A stretch of 64,000 bases of DNA from Aphis gossypii (Eukaryota; Arthropoda; Insecta; Hemiptera; Aphididae): the NCBI RefSeq assembly GCF_020184175.1, contig NC_065530.1, positions 58,133,260-58,197,259 of the forward strand. Reading direction: 5' to 3'. Below, one piece after another: positions 33,546-46,660 of the stretch. The notes under the pieces were generated by a model. That model had not been told where the DNA came from. It worked only from the letters and a program-made list of their open reading frames with translations, and made no database searches. How positions within the stretch are numbered: position 1 is the first letter of the stretch; every line of letters begins with the position of its first letter. The position numbers and the translations under genes are program-made.

Positions 33546-36500
33546 TGTTAATTAGTCCATTGCGATTGCGATAAAAATACAATTATGTGTATAATATACA
33601 ATTGTATATAATAATATACTTCGATTTAAGACTGATGATCTGGCCCAAAAAATCAAACGAGCTTAATTTATTATATATGAACGTATCAAATATTCGATTT
33701 AGTATAAGTGTGTATAGCCTACATGGTCCTATGTAAAGTGTAAGGTAAACGGTGGGCAAAAGTGTGAAAAATATTAAGAAACAAGACATAACATAATGTA
33801 ATATAATATTTTAATAAACAAAGACGGTTCCTCGCGGTGGAAGATTGCTGTGGAGCGCGACAAGTTGCCTGTCTTTTCTTCCCGACTACGTCTGTTTGAT
33901 GCATAAAATGTATGTATTGTAAAATATGTATTTTCATGTACATATATATGATAAACTGCCACGATGACGTTTGCCGAACATCTGTTTGACTGTCTAACGT
34001 CTACTATAGATTCCGAAGCTGCAGGTAGGCAAGTATATTATATATCCGAATCGTACTCTCAATGTGACTGCAGTGCAGTGCGCGCACGCACATGCACCTA
34101 CGCGTTATTATGATAATGTATAATAACACACCCGAAAATATGGTTTACACGAACGGCAATAATGATCGTGGTGTATATTATAATATATATTATTATTAAG
34201 TTGTGCGGTAGTCGGCAATATATTGTGCGGTCGACCCCCCGTGCCGAGAGACGGACGGGAATCGCGGATTTTGACAGCCGCGGGTTATGATCGAACGAGG
34301 ACCGACTACGGTGCTCTTCTCGCGTACGGCACGCACAGTGTCACACGAAATGGCATACATTATTATTACAATATCGGTTTAGGTACATAGGTAGGTACTA
34401 TATTATACTCTTGTATACAGAATACTTACATTGTTCGAGACAACGACCACTGAAATTATTATATTATATACTTATATTATAATATGTTATAGACAGCTTC
34501 CAGTGAAATTTCGTACACACAAATATTGTTATAATATATACTGAGGGAGAACCGCTGATCGATACACCGACGAAGTGGGGTTCAAATCGTTATAATACAT
34601 ATGATCGACAAAGTCCGATCACCGCAATGACGTCTTCCCCATTCCCTATAAGAAATGCGCATCAATGTAATGAACATATTACAGCAATCCAAAGATAATG
34701 ATATTTTTCCAAAAAATGTGTTACTCCCACCTGAAATGTTTTCCTGAGTTTGCCACTGAAATACACTATACATTATAAGATTATATAAAGTATATTATAT
34801 TATAGGTCAATACAATGTTTCACCAGTTGTTTGATGACTCCATCACCTTATACAAACGTTTTTGTATACAAGTGTACAACACATGGCGAATTTGTGTTTA
34901 GTAAAACAATTTTGTGTCGTTAGCTTTTGTAATTTTACCTATTATTAAATTTTAGGTTACAACATTATTATTTTATAAGTTTATATTCGTATCTTAATTT
35001 TGTAGCAATGTTTGTACAATTACAAATTTATAAATTTTATTATTTTGTTTATTATATATTTTTATCTATGACCGTTTTATATTTGTAATATTTTACAATT
35101 AAAATATAAAAACAACTTTAACTCATTTAAAAATTAAAATACAAATATTTATTACTCTTCTTATCTTTACATTTGATAATAGACACAACACAAAATTAGT
35201 TCTGCTGAGCGGAAATTTACTTGTTGTATGTTAACAGCAAGACTGAGCCAACACATCCGGGTGTAAATTAATGCGCTATTGATTACTTACCGTACTCCGT
35301 AAAAGAAGAAAAACGTAATTTCATTCGAGCTCTTAACTAAAAACATATTGTTCTACCTAAGATGTACCGTAAATAATCCTATAAGTATAAGATAATAATA
35401 TAATAAGTAATATAAGTTATAGATAATAGTTTATCATTAAAAATAAACTAAGTTATTTATTAAACAATATAATTTATATAAGTATAGTAAGTCGTGTAGC
35501 CTCATTTCGCTATTGCATCAGTAGAATTTTAAGTCATTGTATTTTTGTTTAACACTGCAATGGTTTCAGTACAACGTCGTTTGTAAATTGTAATACATAT
35601 TATGTTCATCAAATTGTTGTTTTATGTAAATAATAAATATTTATGTATATTATAAGTAGTTTAATTTCGTCGACCTTTTTCAGATAATATTGTTATCGTT
35701 TTGATAAACATACTTATTATACGTACTACGTCAGTACTATTTTTTGTTTATTTTAGTTAATACGAATGTGTACTTCGTAATTGTTTTTCATTTTATTGAT
35801 AGTCAGTTATTCAACGACACTTGTAGTCGATTCAACAGTTTTAGTGTATGTACATAATATTACTATTAAATATTATTTTACTGTTAAATTAAAACATTTT
35901 CAAAATGCCCAGGTTCGTCTTCTAGAATCAAAAATATTTTTTCAAAAAAAAAATCGGAAAACTATAACCAACCCTTTCTACAAAAATTGACATTATAAAA
36001 CGTTTTAAATCAGAATGGTGAGTATAATAATTAGTATATAGTAGCATAGTATACGTATATAGTATAAGACAATAATAATAAATTAATAATTATTATTGTC
36101 TTACATCGATTACCGTTCGAATCATCAAAATAGCAATGCTGAAAAAATTAAAGCAAGTATCCAAATTACATCATACTTTTACTCATTATAATAAAGTGTA
36201 AGTGTAAAATATGTTTCGCTTAGAGTTGTGTTTTCCATTAACCTAATCTCGACCTTCGACGATGACTTATAATTATTGTAGTTTGAAAATTACAATTTAT
36301 ACTCGTATAGTTAAAACAAACGACTAATACATTTTATACATAAAAAATATATTATATACCTATTATTTTCACCGGATCGCTGTCTCCATCCACAACTCCT
36401 TTATCGCAATAAAGGTAAAGAACACGCATACATAGTCACATGAGTATTATTGTAGAAAGGGGTCGGTAGCGAGCATATATTATATTATATTGTCATATAT

Positions 36501-39325
36501 ATATATGACTTTTGATTCGCGTTCTATTGTCGGGTTGTATTATGCAGCGGCGGTGACATCGATGTACAGAATGAATAAGAACAACTTATATATAAATATG
36601 AATTATATTATATAATAAACCATGGTATTATGTATATAAGTTGGTCTTCACGATATATATATATATATATATATATATTGCAGACCGCAGAGCGTATTTA
36701 CAATGCAATATACAATAATAATATCGTTTCGATCCCTTTGCTCGACGACGTGTAACCATATGTATATATTTTATACCCGAGTTCGGTGTGTGTGCATTGC
36801 AGCGCTATATATAAATCTATCACGCGCGGACGCGAATATAAACGACTTCTATGCGTCGGTGGGGGCGTTATATATACATATTATTATTATAATAATATTA
36901 AATTGTGTGTTTGCGGTGCAATGGGAACGAAAAAAGAGGACTGCATGCTTAAAAATCCGCGTGGGTAAAATACATATTATTACCCTTTATATACTCGTAC
37001 AAGTATGGGTGTGGGGGTGTGTGCGTGTGTGTTTATGTAGTATTGTCAATCACGACGTGTACAAACCGTTGAAGACGACGTCTGTACATTGTGTGTGCTG
37101 CACTATATATATTTAACGATGCACTAAATTATATGTATAGTCGAACACGTTTTATTGAATATGTATATATATACACATTATGTACCACTAATGTACATTG
37201 TACTTGTTTATATGTTATATTATAATTGTATATATGCATGACAATAATTGAGCGCCTGTATATATCTACAGTTGTCCGCGTGTACCTATAGGTATTAAAT
37301 GCAAATATATAAAATTCTCCGGAGAAAAAATCCTCTGCAGGATACGATGATCCCACGAAGCATTTTCCCATCAAAGTGATATAATATATAGTTGATATTT
37401 TAAAACGTTTACGATACTATTAATTTTTAACGTTACATTTATTATAGGTAGGTACAGGTGCGGATCCAGAACATATATTTACGGGAGGACCATCTTGAAT
37501 AAAATTTTGCTCAACACGCGAATGTCACAAATTTGCAATACCTAAGTCCTATATAGTCATTAGTTAGATACCATCGTTATCGTTGTACTGACAAGCGTAA
37601 AGAAAAAATATACTTTATAGAGTCATGGATATCGAGACAATTATTTATATAAGATTGGGCACTGCTGTACATATAATAATGTCCGGAGAGTGTATCACGA
37701 TTTCTAGGCAATGTAACCAAATTTAAAAACAAATTTAGCTTCGCCTAAATACTGCGAGCATTGTGCACAACGCCGAGCACTGTATTAAAATGTCCGAATT
37801 ATATAGGTACACTTTGACCGTAACATCTATATTATCACTACCAGAAAATTATTTTTAAAATATAATGTCTTGTTTCGTAATTATCGTACGCATACAGTGT
37901 ACAAGACTTGTACTTGTACTACCTACACTTAGTGTACAACCCTCATTTTTTACAGACGTAATGGTGACGTGTATAAATTGATTTGCAGTGGGAGAAATAT
38001 ATACATTCTCAAAAGATATTTAACAAAATAAATTTAATCGTGACTGAAACGCATTTATAGATCGACACTATAGTTTTGATAATACACACGTCAGTTTAAA
38101 GACGCCACCGTAGTCTCCGATGCTAATATAATAAAAGTAAATCAGGATGACAATAATAATAACATATATGTACGCGACGGCTGTTGACGTTCTGAATACA
38201 TTTTCGATTTTCCTGTACACGTGTAGTATTTCCGATATAACTTCATACACGCACACAATTTATACATGTATAATATGACACGTCAAACGTAGAAATCCAA
38301 CGTGAAATGTGGCACATGAATAATTGAAACAGGTCTGTCTCATACGGAGTTACAGTAATATGTACACTGTACGGTTTAAGCAGGTAAGTACATCCAAAGG
38401 TACTGTATGTACGTTTTCTATTTTCCGACGTGTGTATAATAGCATTGTCATGTGAAGTGAACGTATATAAATATGTATAATAATACTGAGAGCGTAGAAA
38501 CGTCCGCGCTTGTACAAAGTTATATTGCCGGATATAGGTAAGTAAACGCTTACCTATAAGGCTATAATATATTTATGTACCTAAACTTATAAATTATAAT
38601 AATATATTATATACTCATATTTCGTAAACGCACCGAGTGACGATAATAACCTCACATGTGTCATGTAGATTATTTAAACATCATTTTCGTCAAATTTATT
38701 ATTTATCATCATAATTTTAGTAGGTACCTAACGTAGAAAAAACACGAAATGTTCAAAATAACGGTCGCTTATTCTACTTACGAGTATCTATACTAATATT
38801 ACTGTCGCAACTTGCCTATGACAAACATAGACCTCAAAAAATCGAAATCATTATCACAATATTATTATAACACTATTTAATCGAATTCAAAATATTGACA
38901 CGACATACCTACAACCTTATTGGATTCGCGATCCATTTAAAACAATTTTTAATAAATCTATTATTAGTTATTGTCTATAGGAACGGACTGATTTTTAAAT
39001 ATGCATTAATTATTTTATTTAGGTACTTCGCACAATTTGATTAAATACATTTTTACCACATATATAGGTGTATTATATTAATAACTTAAAGTCAGTAAGT
39101 TGGTAAGTACTTATATTTATTATTATTACCAAATTTTGATTTTCATGCAACAAAAAAACTATTGGGTCATAAACTCGTAATTCTGGACCCTTGACCAATC
39201 AGTCGAAGACTACTGTTAAAAAAATAGATAACTATCAATTGGAAAAATTAAAACGATAATATTTTTTAAATATATTTGTGAGCAAAACTAACCTAATTAT
39301 TGTTGTTTTGGCTATAACACGATTT
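33546..39325. other. Long non-coding stretch with simple repeats
   Basis: No supported gene. CpG-richer patches at 34050-34350 and 36370-37100. A TA run at about 36652-36678. A perfect 15-bp hairpin at 36065-36103 (arm TAAGACAATAATAAT, 9-nt loop). Many GGTACCTA-like words. Frames up to 137 codons (36703-37116) are of low-complexity type and match nothing. Confidence 0.45.
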
Positions 39326-39945
39326 CGAAAATGTTTCAATATCAAGTTTAATGACATGATAATATTATGATGATATATTCAATATTGTATACCATTATAT
39401 TAAACAGGTATAATAAATAGTTATAAAATTCACAAAGAAATGATCAGCTATTAATATTGTACAATTTAAAACATTTGTTATTATAAAACATATAAAAATA
39501 GAATAACGACAGTTTTATTCGTTACACCGAGATTTTCGTTACATAGATCGCAATACACTAGAGCGATTTTGACGCGCGTGTATCGCCCGATTACCGCGCG
39601 TAATTGTAACGCGTGTTACCAGGTGCCACCGTCGTTTGTTTACCGCGTGCCAAAATTACTCTAGTGTGGCTCGGCCCTTATAATAATATATAATATTTTG
39701 TTTTCGGAATGGTAACGTCGCATTTAAAATTATGAAGAATAGTTTATATTATATATATATATTATATATGCGTTTGTGTGTAAGGGCCGAGCCACACTAG
39801 AGTAATTTTGACATGTGGTAAACAAACAACGGGGGCACCTGGTAACACGTGTTAAAATATACATAATATATATTATATAAATAAATATGGAATTTGCGGA
39901 GTCGTGTATGTACATCAGTGACTATTAAAACCAACTCGATTTTCG
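39326..39945 (-). mobile_element. Unnamed ~0.5-kb repeat, copy A, with nested core
   Basis: Read on the minus strand this matches 57918-58405 over its length: gattttaatagtcactgat, gactccgcaaattcca, aattttaaatgcgacgtt, ccgaaaacaaaata, the core taagggccgagccacacta, cgggcgatacacgcgcgtca, aataaaactgtc, ataacaaatg, and attaatagctgat. An extra ~150 bp at about 39740-39885, absent from the other copy, contains a second core (39780-39855) in the opposite orientation. The core has inverted ends (CACTAGAGYRATTTTGRC), so it looks like a tiny TIR element that jumped twice. Confidence 0.65.
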
Positions 39946-40690
39946 GAATCGTTTTCCACCGGTAATTTCTGTTGATGTTTATCGCAGTTGAACTAAATTA
40001 TTAATAAAGAATTTAAACAATATATAACGTAAAAGTCCTTATCTTTAAGAACCGAAGACCGACTACGTCTTCTGAAATGGCACTTTTTAATAAATCCCCA
40101 AAGCAGGACTTATACTTTGAAGTGTTATTTTACAATACAATATAAATATATTATTGTTATTATATAATAATGTAATAATAAAGTCATCATATTTTTTCTA
40201 TTAATTTTGTGAACAGGAAGAAAGTCCACTGTATATTACCAATATTAACTCCATGGAAATTGATTACTAAAATATTACGTTTTGCATTGAAACAATAATA
40301 CAACCCTGCAAAGTCTATGATATTTTAATAACATAATTTGTTTTGGATATTTTTATAATAATAATTAATTATGTGAATACATTTTAATATTAAATAAAAT
40401 AATTCTATATTGTGCTCGATAAAAACTTGTAAAAATTTTCGCTAAGTTTTGTGTTAAAAGAGAAGTGGGTTAAAAAACTTTTGAAAACAACTAATTCGCA
40501 CAGTAGAAAATCGCATAATTTTGAGCGCAAGTACACATATTATATCGAAATTTATTACTAAACAATACAATATATATTATTATGTATGTGTTTTACACGC
40601 ATTAAACCGGAGAATCGTTAAAATACATTAATTACAATTTATATAACAAATAACAAATAATAAACCGTAATATTATTATATTATCTCTCG
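39946..40690. other. AT-rich intergenic DNA, no gene seen
   Basis: Nothing recognised. Confidence 0.5.
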
Positions 40691-42060
40691 TGTTCTGGTA
40701 CAGTGCTGCAGGACGAGCGGGTGAGTAATGTGATCCATATATATAAATAGAGAGAGAGAGAGAAATCTCAGATAAAACGACGAAATATAACAACGCCCTC
40801 TCTCGTAGCCCAAAAACTACCCCTATCCGCTCGCACCTCCGCCACCGACGTGTTTGTCATAAATTATCGGCTAATAACGTTTGGGTGGATCGTATCGGAT
40901 GCTGGTCACAAACACACACACACCGGTCATTGGTCCGTTCATTAGGAACGCAATTAAATACACGCCACGTAAATTATATAGCGTAATAGCTACCGTCTCA
41001 CGCGCGCGCGTGTGGTCATTATTACCGTTTTATCAGCTCCGCGGCAAATACACCCCCCGACGGCGACCGGAATGCCCCACTACCCCTATATATATATATA
41101 TATTTTAGCCTTTCCTCCTTTTCGATTACTCGCCTCGCCCTCGCCCGTTGCCGATATTATATCATCCTATTTTGGCCCAAACCGTTATTGTCCACGCACA
41201 AAATCGCACGCGAGAGGAGAAGAGCTGCAGCGCACTGGTCGCCACCGCACCGCGTCCGTTCTATTTAACAATTAAGTCGACATTTAGACGTAAGTATATA
41301 TATATATATAAATCGACGAGCAAAGGATATTATGTACGTGTTAAGAACGGGGGCGTGGAAACCGTTTAATAAAATAGATTACATCTCTATATATATCGAA
41401 CCGGCCCGGCGGGAAGGGATTGTACCCCCGAGCCACCACCGATTTCACCGCCCCCTGAGCTATATATATATATATAAGGTCAAGACGGAGGTCGGAAGTT
41501 GTGGCTGATACGCGACGATGTCTAGCTATAATAATACTATACGTCGGTCCACGCTCTTCACACCCCGTTCGCGTCATATATGTTGCCATATATGCGTATA
41601 ATAATAATAATATCAATATATTATTATATCATATTATGCTACGCGCGTATTGTGTTTTATAATATTATATATTGCGCGCAGTTTAGCGATAATATTATTA
41701 TAGAATGTCTCCGTTATAAACGCACTCGTAAGAAGTATTATCGTATGAGTAGAGGCGATTTTTCGTTAAAAAAAAAAAAAACCGTGGCGATCGTGGAACA
41801 AACCCTAAAACGAGGTCGGCGTGTATAAAATATTATGCATAATAATCTAATAGGTATGATATAGTCTTGGGCTAATATTTCACTCGGTCGCCCGTTTGCC
41901 GTGACGATCATAATATTAAGCGCTAAGCGGGATATAGATATCTGTAATTATAGCTTTGCCCGGAACGACGAACCATGCGAGATGATAGAAACGCGTATAA
42001 TAACAATAACCAATAGTAGCTGTACATGCACAGACGTAAAAGATTTTCCGTCCGTGGTAT
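40690..42060. other. CpG-richer island
   Basis: Higher G+C, especially 40790-41560, with AG and TA runs (about 40745-40762, 41083-41103, 41297-41310, 41460-41477). Frames of 70-90 codons exist on both strands but share no motif with known proteins and end in simple sequence. Possible promoter or enhancer. Confidence 0.3.
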
Positions 42061-45000
42061 GTACATATTATTATTACTATATTGTGAAGATTCCAAAAAC
42101 ATCTTTATATTAGTAATAATACTATATACATACAGTATAGATACCTATATAAGCAAATCGTTGTTGTACGATCTCCGTCATTACTATATTATACATACAA
42201 CATATTATTATTGCACGGGTAATACACGCAAACATCGTGTCTGGATAAATCGTTATTGTTAAGTACGCTATTTTTTTTCCTATATGTTTATATTTATTTA
42301 GGTAATAACGTCCGAATAGAGTACTCATAATGAAAACGACTTCATATGTGCAGTCTTGCACGAGGATATGAAAAAAAATTACAAACCACTGACATGTGGG
42401 TAAAAATTACGATCGATTTGTTTTTATCGGTTCGTTTGTCGGTTTCCGCTGTCCGTCCGACACAATCAAGTATAACGACGACTATATAACAGTATAATAT
42501 ATAAGAGGTACTATTACATAGTATATATAGTTCACACACACGCACACGAGCGTTAACGATAATTATTGCGTGTTTTTATCCCGACTATATGGGATAATAA
42601 AACTCCGTTTTTTATTCATTATTATTATTATTATTTTTTTTTTATCGCATTTAAGTATAATAGGGATATAATATAAACTTTGCGGAGTCCGACATTGCTG
42701 TGCATCGAATGGTCGATATCTTTGCGGAAAAAACAAATGGAAATAAGAAGGCTGTTCTTCGAGGATTACAATTGCAATAACATTAAAACATAATATACAG
42801 AACCAAAACCAGTCAAAGTGAAAACCGACCTGATATTAAACTCAAAATTCGCGTGTTTAATCGTGTAAAAGATAATATTATGTATAAATAACAAACTATA
42901 TAATAATATTAAATTATGGTGATCCTATTTTGAAGATGGATAAATTGTCAGTTTTATGACGGATAAAATAATAAATAAATAAAAATAGGCATAAAAAAAA
43001 ATTATGAGCCTCGCCACTAAGACTGTACAGTGTACACTGTACAGTATACATATTATAATAAATTGAGGTTAAAAGACTCATCATTGAGTCATTGCAGTTA
43101 TTGATATAGTTTACACTTTTACATTAGAATTCAACGATTTCATAAGAGAAATTATTCTGAACAATAGACGAGGTTAAACAATTTAAAAACTATAGCTTTT
43201 CAAAATTACTAAAACTTTAAGTTAAACATTTTTTTGTTTTTCTTATATTGAATTACGACATAAAAATGTCTTGATTTTTATCAATTCAAAATTTAGAAAA
43301 TGAGCGACATATTCTTTTATTTAACTTCCAATGTACAAAATGTAGATTAAAAAATTTAAATACCAGAAATTCCTAATATCTATGCATGGTTTCTATAACT
43401 TTACAGTGCAGAATTGTATAAAAACTATAGGCTATGATTCACCATAATATTTTATTATAAGTTATAACTATTGAGCAATATGACACAATATCATTTGCTT
43501 TAAACTTATAAAGGCTATAAGATTTTATTTTAAATCCCTTTGCACTGGCGAGTTGTTTGAACTATGATGAATTAGATTTCAAACAATATGCCCTAGGAAA
43601 TTTACGACGTAAACTATACGTGGAGAAACCGGTACCACGAACTTATCGGAGGAACAATAACCGTCGTTCGCGGTCTCTGGGGTACAATGGTCGTTTTCGA
43701 AAATAGTCGTGTAAAAAAAACATAAATAGACATGTGACTTATGTATATACTTCCTATGCTTGAATTTTACTCGTGGTTTAAAATGGCATATTTTGCGGTA
43801 TGCTATATTTTACACGTGGCACTTGTGGATGTATATTCCGCGCATTATTTTTCGAGTAAAATAACGTCGTAAAAACATTTCGCATCGTTGTTATAATAAC
43901 GATGATGAGCGATACGCAATTTATTGTCAACGAACGTTTTATATATTAAATTGTTATATATAATACACAATCGAGTTACGAAAAGGACATAAATTTAAAA
44001 TTACAACTGGAGACGTATAATGGAAATAACCGTTTAGGATATACATTTTAAACGGAAAAGAAATAAATAGGTCGTATTCAAATTTAATACGTATAACGAT
44101 ACTCACGTTCCGATTGGTATATTATATATTATCTTTGCCGTTCACTTTAAGATTTGTCGGTTTCACTCGGCACCATATCGAATTCAAAACTTTTAAATCT
44201 TTATTTACCTATCTACTTACCGCGTCGATAGAAATAACAAAAATAAAATATAAGCAGCGCGTTTTTTTTTTTGTATAAAACGACACTTCTGCATCTGATC
44301 GAATAAAAACTATGGTATTGTAAACGATACAATACGTGTCATTTACTGAAAATAAAAATGAAATAAAACTTTCAGAAAACTAATTATCACCGAATGTTTC
44401 TTTCCCGGCGCAATGACAATAATATTTTAATATGAATCGAAAAAGTATATCGCTTCTTTATATTATTTTTAACAATAAATATTCCATATCATTATTATGA
44501 AATGTCTTCTTTATAAAAAAAAAAGTGTATATAATAGATAATTATCCCATTACGAAGAAATGAATAGTGAAATATTACAAATCAATAGCATGCTAAAATA
44601 ATTTGACTAAATAGCAACATTTTCCATATGACTCGTTTTTTAAAAATATCGTCTATACGATTATATTGATCAAATAATATATTATATTCTTTTTTCATTT
44701 AAAAGAATCAGTCTCGATTGATTGAACATTGGCGTTAAAATTGTTATTTACATTAAATATTTATATTCTTTGTTACAAATTTAGTTTGAAGTTTAATATT
44801 AACATTTCAAGTAATCTGAATCAGCTCATTTGAACAAATTGTTAAGTTTTTTTACCGTTCATTTGTAAGTGTTTCCTAAATGTATTCTGGTATAAGAAGA
44901 ATTATAGATGCTAATATACAAGTATTAGAATTCTGAAATCCGTTGAAATATATTGAACAATTTATATTTGATTCTATTTTGCCCATAATATAATGATAGA

Positions 45001-45650
45001 ATGAGCTTCTTCATTTTTCATCAGCTTTGTGGGCTTATCAAAGTATTTCCAATTCTGATCTATAGTTGATAATTGTTAATTGTTTTCGGTAAAAGTTGGG
45101 CCATTATATAATATATATGTATCTATTTTTTTTTACTTGTATTAGGTTAAGTTTCTTCAAAAAAAATATTTTACTGTATATATTGTATAATTATATATTA
45201 TTAGTTATTATTTTGTGATACATAAATAATTGAATAATAAATTTCTTTATACTTTGTTTGTAGGTTAAAGCATTATATTTTTGTTTACAATCTTACTATA
45301 CGATTTTTGTACATTGTTAAACATACAGACGATTTACTTTTCAAGAGTGATCAGGGAACTTTCTACAATGTATATAAAGATTAGTCTTAGCTCGTTTTCT
45401 ACATAATTTTATAACAAATAAATATTTATATGTAAGCAGTAGATAAAACCTACAAGTATGTCCTTACACGGCTATAATGTTAAATATATATGTATATATG
45501 GTACTAACTACTAATTAAAGAAAAAAAACAAAATACCTCATCCAATTATTTCATTTACAAAGTTCTATCCTCGGTACCAAAAAAAAAAAAAGAAAGCACT
45601 TCTTTTAAGTGAGATGGAATCATAAAACTGCGTAATTATGTAATGAAAAA
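42061..45650. other. Non-coding stretch with a perfect palindrome
   Basis: No gene seen. 43023-43044 is a perfect 22-bp palindrome (half-site CTGTACAGTGT). A CpG-richer patch lies at 43600-43900. The rest is AT-rich. Confidence 0.45.
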
Positions 45651-46660
45651 TATACATTTAACTGGCGACGGCATATCGGTCTCTATAATATACTTACACT
45701 TGAGTCCTGCATGTCCCGTTATACCACAACAGTAACTAGTAAGGATACCGAGACTGGATCCCGCTGGCTCGTCCGTACATTATATAAAACATTAATATAT
45801 TATACTACAGTACCCGAAGACCCGTTATTCGCCATATAATCGTATACTATACGCGTGTCCTTAAGGGTTTCGCGACGGTAATATTATTACTATTATATTA
45901 ATATAACTGTTGTGCGCGTAAAAGTGTATGGTTGACAAATCCTTCTGTGTTTGCGACTTGCTAGTGTGACGTGAACCCGATACCATATAGGTTGCGGTCT
46001 AACAATATAATATGCTGAGTGCGGAGGAGAGAGCCGATTTGATGGTTTCTATTGTACTTACTATATTGTACAGTAATTTTTAGAAAGTCGGGTACACATA
46101 ATGATAATAATGTACGCACTTGATATATTATGATTATTATTATTATTAACGGGGCACACTCGGATTTATGTTCATGTAAACGGCCCTAAATATAGCGGCA
46201 ACCCGTCGAGCGCACACACTGCAGTCCATGTGCACCTAGCCCGGTTGGGTATTATCGCACTGACGCTGTTTTTCCCACAGTCTCGGAGAAATTTTCGGTG
46301 AAAGGTCCTTCCCCGAAAATAATATTGCACATTACACGCGTCTCGTCGAATTCCGTGGCGTATAGGCTAGCCGACGACACAATGGCGGCTTGGCCGGTGC
46401 GTGCGATTTTCTTGACCCATATACACACGCTATTATATTATACGTATAATAAATGACGTAACCTTTTAACATTACTACAGTATCGTCGATGTCCGTACTC
46501 CTTTTCTTTCTCCGGATTATAATTTCTTCTGTGCGCCCCGTTTTGACGGGTTTCTCGTACAGCTCTCTTTTATCCTCCGAGTGTGTGGAGCAACGGTAGT
46601 TTTGGCGACACGCTGCTCATCGTATACACGATGACAATATTAATAATATGTTATCATATC
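45650..46660. other. CpG-richer island
   Basis: Elevated G+C at 45700-45860 and 46150-46610, with no splice-supported frame. Followed by a (GT)8-9 run near 46717-46733. Candidate regulatory or untranslated-exon region. Confidence 0.3.
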
